A stretch of DNA of 64,000 bases from Acinetobacter sp. WU_MDCI_Axc73 (GCF_025562455.1 NZ_JAHPRO010000002.1:62001-126000), one strand, 5' to 3'; numbered from the stretch's first letter, positions 37,617-46,624 are shown. Numbers and translations: made by a program. Notes: generated from the letters alone by a model not told the origin.

Positions 37617-38858
37617 ATGAGTCAAAACTTTGCATCAATTTCAAAAAAAGCATTATTGGTTGGGGTACTTAGTATTCCATTTTTATGCGTAATTACAACG
37701 ACTCAAGCAGCAGTACCAGCAACTGCAACGGTTAATAAAACGAAATTAAATGTAACCGATAAATTTGTTTATGTAGGGCAGCTTCATTCGTCTACAGGGA
37801 CAATGGCGATCAGTGAAACAGGCTCAATTCAGGCTGAAAAATTAGCAATTGACCAAATTAATCAGTCAGGTGGGGTGTTAGGTCGTCAAATTAAAATTAT
37901 TCAAGAAGATGGCGCTTCTGACTGGCCCACTTTTGCTGAAAAAGCACGTAAATTGACTGAAAAAGATAAAGTTGCTGCTATTTTTGGATGCTGGACTTCA
38001 GCATCTCGTAAAGCTGTTTTACCGATTATTGAACGCAATAACTCATTACTTTATTACCCAACCTTCTATGAAGGATTAGAGCAGTCTAAAAATGTAATTT
38101 ACACTGGGCAGGAAGCGACGCAACAGGTACTAGAGTCATTGAATTGGTTGGCGCGTGAGAAAAATGCCAAAACTTTTTACTTAGTAGGTTCAGATTATAT
38201 CTGGCCACGTACCACGATGAAAATTGCACGTACACACATTGAAAAAGTGCTCAAAGGTAAAGTTGTTGGTGAAGAATATTATCCATTAGGTAATACTCAA
38301 TTTGGATCTCTGATTAATAAAATGAAGCTGAAAAGACCAGATGCAATTGTAGCTGCTGTGGTCGGAGGATCAAACGTTTCATTCTATAAACAAATGAAAG
38401 CTGCTGGCGTAACAGGTGCGAAACAAACGTTATTAACCTTTTCCGTGACCGAAGATGAATTACTAGGGATCGGTGGCGAGAATATGGCAGGCTTCTATTC
38501 TTCAATGAAATATTTTCAAAGTCTGAATAATCCGAACAACATCAAATTTGTGCAAGCATTTAAAGCAAAATATGGACAAAAAGCAGTCATTGGTGATGTA
38601 ACCCAAGCTGCTTATCTTGGCCCTTGGTTATGGAAAGCAGCGGTAGAAAAAGCAGGTAGTTTTGACGTTAATAATGTCGTTAAAGCTTCTCCTGGTATAG
38701 AGCTTAAAACAGCACCTGAAGGTTATGTCAAAATCGATGCAAATCATCATTTATGGAGCAAATCTCGTATTGGTCAAGTCCAACCAAACGGTCAGTTTAA
38801 GGTGGTTTACGAATCTAAAGGTTTAATTAAACCAAATCCATTCCCTAAAGGTTATTAA
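37617..38858 (+). CDS. urtA: urea/short-chain amide ABC transporter, substrate-binding protein
   Basis: A 413-residue periplasmic type I binding protein of the UrtA/FmdD/AmiC fold (Peripla_BP_5). An N-terminal signal peptide ends near TTTQA-AV (about residue 31). Conserved segments are VGQLHSSTGTMAISETGS, WTSASRKAVLPIIE, YPTFYEGLEQSKNVIYTGQ and LVGSDYIWPRT. No urease is encoded nearby, whereas amidase and formamidase are, so short amides such as formamide or acetamide are a likelier ligand than urea. It is first gene of the urtABCDE operon, with AAGGGG before the ATG. Confidence 0.85.
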   Translation: MSQNFASISKKALLVGVLSIPFLCVITTTQAAVPATATVNKTKLNVTDKFVYVGQLHSSTGTMAISETGSIQAEKLAIDQINQSGGVLGRQIKIIQEDGASDWPTFAEKARKLTEKDKVAAIFGCWTSASRKAVLPIIERNNSLLYYPTFYEGLEQSKNVIYTGQEATQQVLESLNWLAREKNAKTFYLVGSDYIWPRTTMKIARTHIEKVLKGKVVGEEYYPLGNTQFGSLINKMKLKRPDAIVAAVVGGSNVSFYKQMKAAGVTGAKQTLLTFSVTEDELLGIGGENMAGFYSSMKYFQSLNNPNNIKFVQAFKAKYGQKAVIGDVTQAAYLGPWLWKAAVEKAGSFDVNNVVKASPGIELKTAPEGYVKIDANHHLWSKSRIGQVQPNGQFKVVYESKGLIKPNPFPKGY

Positions 38859-38936
38859 TCCCATCTTGATTGAGAAGAGCAAGCATTCATTCTTCTCAAT
38901 CTTTTATTCAATCAAACTGGTTTGGGAGAGTCTGTG

Positions 38937-39857
38937 ATGGATTTAAGTTTCTCTGATTTTGGCGCTATTTTTGCCATGCAAGGGTTTAATGGGCTATCAG
39001 TATTTTGTGTTTTGCTATTAATGGCACTGGGTTTGGCTATTATTTTTGGTCAAATGGGTGTGATTAATATGGCGCATGGTGAGTTTTTGACCATTGGTGC
39101 TTATACCACCTATATGATTTCAACCTTGACTGAGAGTTATGCGCCGCAGTTGATGCCGTATTACTTTTTTGTCGCCATTATTGCTGCATTTTTCGTGGCT
39201 GGATTTGTCGGCTATGTGGTTGAAAGAGTGATGATTTCTCGATTGTATCATCGACCCTTGGATACTTTGTTGGCAACTTGGGGTCTAAGTTTGATTATGC
39301 AACAATTGTTTCGTTCAACTTTTGGTCCCAAAGAAGTCAGCCCAACATTACCAGAATGGCTAATGGGTTCCTATCAACCTACAGAAATGATTGATATTCC
39401 AATTAATGGTTTATTTCTCGTTGGTGTAACGATTGTTGTGACCGCCTTTGTTTATTTACTGATGTATCGCTCACGTTGGGGATTACAATTACGTGCGACC
39501 AACCAAAACCGTTTTATGAGTAATGCAGTTGGAATTAATACTAAAAGAGTCGATCGCTTAACATTTTCTTTAGGTTGTGGTTTGGCTGGTATCGCAGGCG
39601 CAGCTTTTACAACGATTGGTTCAACTGGCCCAACGGCAGGTTCACTGTATATTGTTGATACGTTCTTGGTGGTGGTATTTGGTGGTGCTGCAAGTTTGCT
39701 TGGAACCATTGCCTCAGCATTTACGATCGCTCAGACTCAGTCGCTACTTGAGTTTTTCTTATCGGGTTCAATCGCCAAAGTCATTACGTTATCTGCTGTC
39801 ATTATTATTCTAATGATTCGCCCTCAAGGTCTTTTTTCTATCAAAGTTCGCAAATAG
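38937..39857 (+). CDS. urtB: Urt-type branched-chain/amide ABC transporter permease 1
   Basis: A 306-residue LivH/UrtB permease with about eight membrane helices. The hallmark is GLAIIFGQMGVINMAHGEFLTIGAY (in parts), and the EAA-like loop RATNQNRFMSNAVGINTKRVDRLTFSLG follows in the C-terminal half. I start at ATG 38937, 8 bases after GGGAG, in preference to the upstream TTG at 38922. It forms the channel with the next gene product. Confidence 0.9.
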   Translation: MDLSFSDFGAIFAMQGFNGLSVFCVLLLMALGLAIIFGQMGVINMAHGEFLTIGAYTTYMISTLTESYAPQLMPYYFFVAIIAAFFVAGFVGYVVERVMISRLYHRPLDTLLATWGLSLIMQQLFRSTFGPKEVSPTLPEWLMGSYQPTEMIDIPINGLFLVGVTIVVTAFVYLLMYRSRWGLQLRATNQNRFMSNAVGINTKRVDRLTFSLGCGLAGIAGAAFTTIGSTGPTAGSLYIVDTFLVVVFGGAASLLGTIASAFTIAQTQSLLEFFLSGSIAKVITLSAVIIILMIRPQGLFSIKVRK

Positions 39858-39876
39858 GCATTTGGGAGTATAGAAC

Positions 39877-41028
39877 ATGAAAAATATGTTAAATGCCATG
39901 TTTGGTGGTAAAGAAGGCCTTGTGGGTTTGATTATTTTATCATTATTAATCTTACTGGTGATGCCGTTATTTCTCGATATTTTTCGCTTAAATCTGATGG
40001 GTAAATATCTAACCTATGCTTTTGTCGCTATTGGAATCGTTTTATGCTGGGGGCATAGCGGTATCTTAAGCTTAGGACAAGGAATTTTCTTTGGTGTTGG
40101 TGGTTATTGCATGGCCATGTTTCTCAAGTTAGAAGCATCTGATTTAAAAAGTACTGCAACTCAGACTACACCAGGAATTCCAGACTTTATGGATTGGAAT
40201 CAAATTACGAGTCTACCTGCCATCTGGCAACCATTCCATAGTTTTACATTTAGTCTATTTGCCATCATTGTTATTCCAGTTTTATTGGCCTTTATTATTG
40301 GCTTTGCGATGTTTACTCGCCGTGTTGGGGATGTTTATTTCTCTATTATTATGCAGGCGATTGCAGCCATTTTGACTATTTTAATTATTGGTCAGCAAGG
40401 TTTAACTGGCGGGATTAACGGCATTACAGACTTAAAAACATTACATGGATGGGATATCCGGACCGATGAAGCCAAATATGTGTTGTATTACATTAACGCA
40501 TTATTACTCATCGCCGTGATTTTACTGAGTCGTTTTGTTTTAAGTTCTAAACTTGGACGTTTGTTGTCCGCAATGCGTGATAAAGAAGAGCGTGTTCGTT
40601 TTTCTGGCTATAACGTAGCCATGTATAAGGTCTTTATTTTCTGCTTTGCCGCGGTAATTTCAGCAATTGGCGGAGCAATGTTTACTTTACAGGTTGGCTT
40701 TATGTCACCAACTTTAGTGGGGATCGTACCTTCTATCGAAATGGTTATTTTTGCAGCTGTCGGTGGTCGACTCTCAATTCTCGGTGCGGTGTATGGTGCA
40801 ATCATTGTGAATTTAGGCAAAACCTATTTTTCAGAGGCCTTCCCTGAATTGTGGTTATTGCTTCTTGGGGGGTTATTTATCGTTGTGGTGATGTTCTTAC
40901 CGAATGGGATAGCTGGTTTATATGAAAAATATGTCCGCCCACATATCTTTAAGAAAACAAAAGTCACGGCTGTTCCCTCTAATGATACTCAGGTTTCAAC
41001 AATGAATGCTGAAGGAGGTTCAAAATGA
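39877..41028 (+). CDS. urtC: Urt-type branched-chain/amide ABC transporter permease 2
   Basis: A 383-residue LivM/UrtC permease. It has about ten helices, the signature CWGHSGILSLGQGIFFGVGGYCMAM, the coupling loop AMRDKEERVRFSGYNVAMYKVFIF and GAVYGAIIVNLGKTYFSEAFPELW. A short polar C-terminal tail follows. Its stop overlaps the urtD start (ATGA), indicating coupled translation. Confidence 0.9.
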   Translation: MKNMLNAMFGGKEGLVGLIILSLLILLVMPLFLDIFRLNLMGKYLTYAFVAIGIVLCWGHSGILSLGQGIFFGVGGYCMAMFLKLEASDLKSTATQTTPGIPDFMDWNQITSLPAIWQPFHSFTFSLFAIIVIPVLLAFIIGFAMFTRRVGDVYFSIIMQAIAAILTILIIGQQGLTGGINGITDLKTLHGWDIRTDEAKYVLYYINALLLIAVILLSRFVLSSKLGRLLSAMRDKEERVRFSGYNVAMYKVFIFCFAAVISAIGGAMFTLQVGFMSPTLVGIVPSIEMVIFAAVGGRLSILGAVYGAIIVNLGKTYFSEAFPELWLLLLGGLFIVVVMFLPNGIAGLYEKYVRPHIFKKTKVTAVPSNDTQVSTMNAEGGSK

Positions 41029-41792
41029 ACAATACCCATGCCATTGGCGTAGAAATGAGTAAACCAGTTTTGGTGATCGAAGATTTAACTGTATCTTTTG
41101 ATGGTTTTAAAGCGGTCAGTGACTTAAATTTTTACCTCGATGCCAATGAGGTTCATGTGGTTATTGGACCTAATGGAGCAGGAAAAACGACGGTTTTGGA
41201 TCTGATTTGTGGCAAAACTAAAGCGACCTCAGGAAAGATTCAATTTAAAAATATTGAACTGACTAAATTAAAGGAATATCAAATCGTTCGTGTAGGAGTG
41301 GGTCGTAAATTTCAAAATCCATCGATTTATGAAAACTTAACTGTTTATGAAAATTTAGAAATGTCGTTCCCGCGTGGACGTGATGTTTTGGGCGCTCTAT
41401 TTTTTAAACGTAGCGAAGATGTGGATTTGCGAATTCGTGAAATAGCAGAGAATATCTTTCTGACCGATTTTTTAGATATGCAATCTGAGCTTTTGTCACA
41501 CGGACAAAAACAATGGTTAGAGATCGGCATGTTGCTTATGCAAGATCCAGAACTTTTGATGTTGGATGAACCAGTGGCTGGAATGAGCGTTTCTGAAAGA
41601 GAGAAAACCGCGGCATTATTACGAAAAATTTGCCAAGGTCGCTCAGTCTTAGTCATTGAGCATGACATGGAGTTTGTCAAGCTGATTGCAGATAAAGTAA
41701 CTGTTTTGCATCAGGGAAAAATCTTGGCAGCAGGACAAATGGACGATGTGCAAAATGATCCTAAAGTCATTGAAGTTTATCTAGGGCATTAA
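41025..41792 (+). CDS. urtD: Urt-type ABC transporter ATP-binding protein 1
   Basis: A 255-residue LivG/UrtD ATPase. Walker A is GPNGAGKTTVLD; the LivG-type GVGRKFQNPSIYENLTVYENLE segment follows. The signature is unusually LSHGQKQWLEIGMLL (SHGQ where SGGQ is common), as is normal for UrtD. Walker B is LLMLDEPVAGMS. GAAGGAGG stands just upstream of ATG 41025, which overlaps the urtC stop. Confidence 0.92.
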   Translation: MNNTHAIGVEMSKPVLVIEDLTVSFDGFKAVSDLNFYLDANEVHVVIGPNGAGKTTVLDLICGKTKATSGKIQFKNIELTKLKEYQIVRVGVGRKFQNPSIYENLTVYENLEMSFPRGRDVLGALFFKRSEDVDLRIREIAENIFLTDFLDMQSELLSHGQKQWLEIGMLLMQDPELLMLDEPVAGMSVSEREKTAALLRKICQGRSVLVIEHDMEFVKLIADKVTVLHQGKILAAGQMDDVQNDPKVIEVYLGH

Positions 41793-41802
41793 GGAGAATC
41801 AT

Positions 41803-42501
41803 ATGAGTGGATTTTTTGAAATAGAATCCTTGTGTTCTGGTTATGGGCAAAGTGAAGTTATTCATGGCATTACAATGAGTGTCCAACCCAAAGAAATCGT
41901 TGCGATTATGGGGCGAAATGGTATGGGTAAAACGACTTTTTTTAAAACTCTCATTGGTGCTATTAAAAATACACAAGGTGAAATTAAACTTGATGGTAAG
42001 AATCTAGAAAAATTAGATGCTTATCAACGTGTACAAAGCGGAGTGGCCTATGTTCCTCAGGGTCGTATGATTTTCGGTACGATGAGTGTATTAGAAAATA
42101 TTCAAACTGGCTTGCCTGCATCTGCACACGGTAAAGTGCCCGATGATTTATATGATTTGTTTCCTGTGTTGTGGGATATGCGTAAACGTAAGGGGGGGAA
42201 TCTCTCTGGAGGACAGCAGCAGCAGCTTGCCATTGCACGAGCCTTGGCAACTAATCCTAAGGTTTTACTTTTAGACGAACCAACGGAAGGGATTCAACCT
42301 TCAATTATCAAAGATATTGCTAAAACCTTAAAGGAGATACGAGATCAACGTGACTTAACCATTATTGTTTCGGAACAAGTTCTAAGCTTTACCATGGCTA
42401 TGGCAGATCGATTTTTAGTATTAGATAAAGGTCGTTTTGCTTATGAAAATGTCAAACAAAATGTCGATGAGTCTACAATTAGTAAATATCTTTCAGTTTA
42501 A
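41803..42501 (+). CDS. urtE: Urt-type ABC transporter ATP-binding protein 2
   Basis: A 232-residue LivF/UrtE ATPase. Walker A is GRNGMGKTTFFK, then VAYVPQGRMIFGTMSVLENI, signature NLSGGQQQQLAIARAL and Walker B VLLLDEPTEGIQP. AAGGAG precedes the ATG. It is last gene of the importer operon, with a terminator about 60 bases downstream. Confidence 0.92.
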   Translation: MSGFFEIESLCSGYGQSEVIHGITMSVQPKEIVAIMGRNGMGKTTFFKTLIGAIKNTQGEIKLDGKNLEKLDAYQRVQSGVAYVPQGRMIFGTMSVLENIQTGLPASAHGKVPDDLYDLFPVLWDMRKRKGGNLSGGQQQQLAIARALATNPKVLLLDEPTEGIQPSIIKDIAKTLKEIRDQRDLTIIVSEQVLSFTMAMADRFLVLDKGRFAYENVKQNVDESTISKYLSV

Positions 42502-42561
42502 TTTTTTATATTTTTAGTGATGAATGAATACTAGATTTTAATAAATTTCGATTCTATTTTG

Positions 42562-42587
42562 CCTCGTCTTAATGATGAGGTTTTTTT
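42562..42587 (+). terminator. intrinsic terminator after urtE
   Basis: CCTCGTC (42562-42568) pairs with GATGAGG (42574-42580, one G-T wobble), followed by seven T. It separates the importer operon from amiE. Confidence 0.85.
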
Positions 42588-42661
42588 ATTTATATCCTGA
42601 TATTTCAAATAAATACCGTGTTTTGGCTAAATGTTTTTATCAACCATCAGAAGGCGATCGT

Positions 42662-42681
42662 TATACGTAATTCAACGTATT
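42662..42681. promoter_or_regulatory. candidate amide-regulon operator upstream of amiE
   Basis: TATACG-TAATTCAA-CGTAT lies 66 bases before the amiE ATG. The inner ATACGT / ACGTAT is a perfect palindrome. It shares the core and spacing of the site at 37502-37523. A possible -10 (TATACA or similar) lies about 30-40 bases downstream, so the site is placed as an activator site would be. Confidence 0.7.
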
Positions 42682-42746
42682 TAAATCAGAATAGATTCAA
42701 TCCACACTAGATCTATACAAGGTTATTTGAATTTGAGGAAAATACA

Positions 42747-43787
42747 ATGCGTCATGGCGATATTTCAAGTAGCCCAAACACTGTAGGGGTTGCAGTCGTG
42801 AATTATAAAATTCCACGTCTACATACCAAAGCAGAAGTTTTAGAAAATGCCAAAAAAATTGCAGAAATGTTGAAAGGCATTAAACACGGCATTCCAGGGA
42901 TGGATCTGATTGTATTTCCTGAATATAGCACGATGGGCATTATGTATGACCATGATGAAATGATGCAAACAGCAGCAACTATTCCTGGAGATGAAACAGC
43001 TATTTTTTCTGCGGCTTGTATCGAAGCAAATGTTTGGGGGGTATTTTCAATTACAGGGGAACGTCATGAACAGCACCCAAATAAAGTACCGTATAACACG
43101 TTGGTATTGATTAATAGCCAAGGTGAAATTGTTCAAAAATATAGAAAAATTATTCCATGGTGTCCTATTGAGGGATGGTGTCCGGGTGATACGACCTATG
43201 TGACTGAAGGTCCGAAAGGTATCAAAATGTCTTTAATCATTTGTGACGATGGGAACTATCCTGAAATTTGGCGTGACTGTGCCATGAAAGGTGCGGAATT
43301 GGTCGTTCGTTGTCAAGGCTATATGTACCCAGCTTCTGAGCAGCAGATTATGATGGCAAAAAGCATGGCATGGGCAAATAACATCTATGTAGCTGTTGCG
43401 AACTGTACGGGTTTTGATGGGGTGTATACCTACTTTGGTCACTCTGCTGTTGTTGGTTTTGATGGTCGTACATTGGGTGAATGTGGTACTGAAGAAAATG
43501 GTATTCAGTATGCACAATTATCTCTCCCTGAAATTCGCGATGCGCGTAAATATGATCAGTCACAAAACCACTTATTTAAATTACTTCATCGGGGTTACAC
43601 CGGAACTTATAACAATGGTGATGGTGACAAAGGGGTACCTGATTGTCCGTTCGATTTCTATCGAACTTGGGTGTTAGATGCACAAAAAGCGCAAGAAAAT
43701 GTTGAAAAATTTACACGTTCAACCATTGGTGTAGCGGAATGTCCGATTGGTAATTTACCCCATAACGGTCTGGAAAAAAGTGTTTAA
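42747..43787 (+). CDS. amiE: aliphatic amidase
   Basis: A 346-residue nitrilase-superfamily enzyme that hydrolyses short amides such as acetamide to the acid and ammonia. It is co-linear with the Pseudomonas aeruginosa AmiE I remember, starting MRHGDISSS. The catalytic triad is visible: Glu59 in VFPEYS, Lys134 in QKYRKIIPW and Cys166 in [10 protein letters not shown]. The formamidase AmiF is the closest alternative, but the N-terminus and length favour AmiE. It is first gene of a second operon, with its own candidate operator. Confidence 0.93.
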   Translation: MRHGDISSSPNTVGVAVVNYKIPRLHTKAEVLENAKKIAEMLKGIKHGIPGMDLIVFPEYSTMGIMYDHDEMMQTAATIPGDETAIFSAACIEANVWGVFSITGERHEQHPNKVPYNTLVLINSQGEIVQKYRKIIPWCPIEGWCPGDTTYVTEGPKGIKMSLIICDDGNYPEIWRDCAMKGAELVVRCQGYMYPASEQQIMMAKSMAWANNIYVAVANCTGFDGVYTYFGHSAVVGFDGRTLGECGTEENGIQYAQLSLPEIRDARKYDQSQNHLFKLLHRGYTGTYNNGDGDKGVPDCPFDFYRTWVLDAQKAQENVEKFTRSTIGVAECPIGNLPHNGLEKSV

Positions 43788-43811
43788 AAAACATTTTAGG
43801 GGAGTTCTGTG

Positions 43812-44900
43812 ATGACTTATGCGAGTGACCGTTTTGAACATAATCACAACACGCTTGTTCAGCAAAGCTACGCTTTTAAAAGTTCCCAACAGGCAATGCG
43901 TACATCACGGTTTCAATTTGAACCAGAACATGTCATGCAGTGCTTAAGAAAAAATATTGTTGGACAGGATCTGGCTCTTATTGAAATTGAAAACATGCTA
44001 AAGGTGGTAAAAGCAGATTTTAATGCTCCAGAAAGACCGTTGTCAGTTACCTTAATGTTGGGTCCGACTGGCATTGGAAAAACTGAAACAGTGCGAGTGA
44101 TCGCTGAAGCAATATATGGTCGAGCAGATGCATTTTGTAGGATTGATATGAATACATTGGCGCAAGAACATTATGCTGCTGCATTAACAGGTGCGCCACC
44201 TGGCTATGTGGGGAGTAAAGAAGGTCATACTTTATTTGATCTTGAAGCAATACAAGGTAGCTTCTCCAAACCGGGCATTATTTTATTTGATGAAATTGAA
44301 AAAGCGAGTACAGAGGTCATTCGAGCCTTATTAAATGTGATTGAAACAGGCATGCTGAAATTGACAGCTGGAACAAAAGCGATTGATTTTCGCAATTGTA
44401 TGATTTTTATGACCAGTAACATTGGTGCAAGGCAAAGTCAGGAAAGAGTAAATGTATTAGAGCGACTTCCTAAATTTTGTCAGCATTGGGCGAATAAGCT
44501 AAATATAGATGCAAAAGCCGTCACACAACAGGCGCTAACAGCTAAATTTGATCCTGAGTTTTTAAATCGAATTGATCGAATTTTACATTATGTCTCTGTC
44601 GAAGCTGAATTTTTACCAAATTTGATTGAAATTGAATTAAATAAATTAAATCAGAGACTGCAAAAACAGGGGCGAACCGTACAACTGAGTCCTAATGTCA
44701 GCATATTTTTACAGCAGAGTTATGAATCATGCTATGGCGCACGAGGGGTGTCACGGCAGTTTAGAACTCGTATCGAGCCCTTACTAGCCACAGAATTTAT
44801 TCGGTTTCCTGAAGGTAATCATTTTTATATTGATATTCAGGATCGGCAGTTTCAAGTGAAATATTTACAAGATGCGGATAGACCAAATCTATCGTTTTAA
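43812..44900 (+). CDS. amiB: AAA+ ATPase, AmiB-like (ClpB-related)
   Basis: A 362-residue single-ring AAA+ protein related to the second ATPase domain of ClpB/ClpA. Walker A is LGPTGIGKTETV, the pore-loop region is GAPPGYVGSKEGHTLFD, Walker B is IILFDEIEKAS, sensor 1 is MIFMTSN and the arginine finger/sensor 2 region is CYGARGVSRQF. It has no N-domain or protease partner. In P. aeruginosa a similar gene (amiB) follows amiE in the amidase operon. ATG 43812 is preferred over the GTG at 43809 because of GGGGAG upstream. A role in amidase assembly or uptake is unproven. Confidence 0.85.
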   Translation: MTYASDRFEHNHNTLVQQSYAFKSSQQAMRTSRFQFEPEHVMQCLRKNIVGQDLALIEIENMLKVVKADFNAPERPLSVTLMLGPTGIGKTETVRVIAEAIYGRADAFCRIDMNTLAQEHYAAALTGAPPGYVGSKEGHTLFDLEAIQGSFSKPGIILFDEIEKASTEVIRALLNVIETGMLKLTAGTKAIDFRNCMIFMTSNIGARQSQERVNVLERLPKFCQHWANKLNIDAKAVTQQALTAKFDPEFLNRIDRILHYVSVEAEFLPNLIEIELNKLNQRLQKQGRTVQLSPNVSIFLQQSYESCYGARGVSRQFRTRIEPLLATEFIRFPEGNHFYIDIQDRQFQVKYLQDADRPNLSF

Positions 44901-44952
44901 AGTGCTTTAATTTTTCAAAAAATTTCACAACAACAAATGAAGAGGATTAACT

Positions 44953-46131
44953 ATGCAACATATCAAAATCAAACCAGGGGTACCTTTAGCAGAGCAGGCA
45001 GAAATTGGTCATAATCGTTGGCATCCTGACATTCCATTTTTGACATCAGTCAAACCAGGGGAAGAAATTCTAATTGAGAGTTTAGATTTTTTAGATGCTC
45101 AAATTAAGGATACCGATGATGTTTCTGATGTCAAAAATGTAGATCTGACACGTGCGCATCCATTAACAGGCCCCTTTTATGTAGAAGGTGCAGAGCCAGG
45201 TGATTTACTGGTTATTGATCTTTTAGATATTGGCACAGTAACACCAGTTGGCTTTTCAGGTGTCTTTGCTAAAGAAAATGGCGGTGGATTTCTTGCCGAT
45301 TATTATCCTGATGCAGATAAGGCTATTTGGGATTTAAAAGGTTTATATGCCACCTCTCGTCATATTCCTGGAGTAAGAATAGCGGGTCTAAAACATCCAG
45401 GTCTAATGGGTACACTTCCTTCACATGAGCTACTTGCAGAATGGAATCGTCGTGAAGCTTTACTTGTTCCGAAAGGACAAGCAAATCCACCAGACCCAAG
45501 AACAGCGGTTTTACGTGGTGTTACAGGCGCAGAATTTGAACGTATGGCTAAAGAGGCTGCACGAACTGTACCACCACGTGAGCATGGTGGTAATACTGAT
45601 ATTAAAGACCTTGCAGCAGGGAGCCGTATTTATTTTCCTGTTTACCAAAAAGGGGCAGGGTTTTCTATGGGTGATTTACATTTTTCACAAGGTGATGGTG
45701 AAATTGGTTTTTGTGGTGCCATTGAGATGGATGGGGTAACGCGTGTCGGTTTCGATTTAATCAAAGGTGGTATGGCGAAATATAATATTGATTCTCCAGT
45801 TTTTGTTCCAAGTAATATTCGTCCTCAATATGATCAATGGTTAACTTTTGAAGGTATTAGTGTGGAAGATGGTATTAATTATTATCTGGATGCAACGGTT
45901 GCATATCGTCAGGCTTGTTTAAAAGCAATTAAATATCTTGAAAACTTTGGCTTCACAGGCAGTCAGGCATATATGTTATTAACGGCTGCGCCAGTCGAAG
46001 GTCGTATCGGTGGCATTGTTGATATTCCAAACTGCGCATGTACAGTATCATTACCGACCTCGATTTTTGAAAAAAATATTTTGCCTCAAGGTGCTTTGAA
46101 TGAAGATAAGTACTGGGGATATCAGCATTAA
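44953..46131 (+). CDS. fmdA: formamidase (acetamidase/formamidase family)
   Basis: A 392-residue FmdA-type amidohydrolase, unrelated in sequence to AmiE. Typical segments are EIGHNRWHPDIP, HPLTGPFYVEGAEPGDLLVIDLLDI, PREHGGNTDIKDLAAGSRIYFPVY, GDLHFSQGDGEI and AYMLLTAAPVEGRIGGIVDIPN. It releases formate and ammonia from formamide. A GAAGAGGA site precedes the ATG. It is third gene of the amiE operon, so the cluster has two amidases with different specificities. Confidence 0.92.
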   Translation: MQHIKIKPGVPLAEQAEIGHNRWHPDIPFLTSVKPGEEILIESLDFLDAQIKDTDDVSDVKNVDLTRAHPLTGPFYVEGAEPGDLLVIDLLDIGTVTPVGFSGVFAKENGGGFLADYYPDADKAIWDLKGLYATSRHIPGVRIAGLKHPGLMGTLPSHELLAEWNRREALLVPKGQANPPDPRTAVLRGVTGAEFERMAKEAARTVPPREHGGNTDIKDLAAGSRIYFPVYQKGAGFSMGDLHFSQGDGEIGFCGAIEMDGVTRVGFDLIKGGMAKYNIDSPVFVPSNIRPQYDQWLTFEGISVEDGINYYLDATVAYRQACLKAIKYLENFGFTGSQAYMLLTAAPVEGRIGGIVDIPNCACTVSLPTSIFEKNILPQGALNEDKYWGYQH

Positions 46132-46217
46132 CTCATCGATTTGGTCCGTATATGTGATCAAGAGTAATAATATGGAGATGCTTAACATGAGTGTCTCCAC
46201 TCAAGAGGGGATAAGTG

Positions 46218-46514
46218 ATGCCACTTTATGATTTTCGTTGTCAGCATTGTGATGGAATTTTTGAAGAAAGAGTTGCGATTGCACAGATTGGCTGTAGCGA
46301 GCTTGAATGTCATTATTGCAAGCAGTCTACATCTGCGAAACCAATGCTGACTGGACATCATCAAATTCAGGTCAAAAATAAGTGGAAGCCGCAGTCTATG
46401 GCTGAACAGCTAGCAGGACCACTTGTGACTGGTCCAGGTACGCAGCAAAATGCTTCAAAAAGTTCAGTCTTACATAACTGTAAAGGTGTGAACTGTAGTG
46501 TTTGCGGTTTATAG
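46218..46514 (+). CDS. fmdB: FmdB-family zinc-ribbon protein
   Basis: A 98-residue protein. The N-terminal zinc ribbon MPLYDFRCQHCDGIFE...LECHYCKQ is the FmdB hallmark. The C-terminus adds a second Cys cluster (NCKGVNCSVCGL). FmdB is encoded next to FmdA in Methylophilus and was proposed to regulate formamide genes; its function is not firmly known. ATG 46218 follows GAGGGG by 7 bases. It is the last gene of the island. Confidence 0.88.
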   Translation: MPLYDFRCQHCDGIFEERVAIAQIGCSELECHYCKQSTSAKPMLTGHHQIQVKNKWKPQSMAEQLAGPLVTGPGTQQNASKSSVLHNCKGVNCSVCGL

Positions 46515-46553
46515 GTGAGTTGATTTAGGAGTATTTCAACACATTTGCATTTC

Positions 46554-46586
46554 AGTCATCATTCATGATGACTTCTCATTTTTTCT
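46554..46586 (+). terminator. terminator after fmdB
   Basis: AGTCATCA (46554-46561) pairs perfectly with TGATGACT (46566-46573) around TTCA, followed by a T-rich tract with six T. Confidence 0.7.
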
Positions 46587-46592
46587 TCATGT

Positions 46593-46624
46593 GCTGTTGA
46601 AGAGCGTGTAGGCTATTCAACAGC
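46593..46624. repeat. inverted repeat at the right edge of the island
   Basis: GCTGTTGAA (46593-46601) and TTCAACAGC (46616-46624) are exact reverse complements, with a further AGC/GCT inside. No similar copy was noticed elsewhere in the window. The remaining part of the 434-base gap before tRNA-fMet has no gene. Confidence 0.5.

Noticed and set aside
37617..42501. Importer as a urea uptake system
   Set aside because: Family resemblance is to Urt proteins, but no urease or urea carboxylase gene is present and two amidases are. I keep the symbols but not the urea function.
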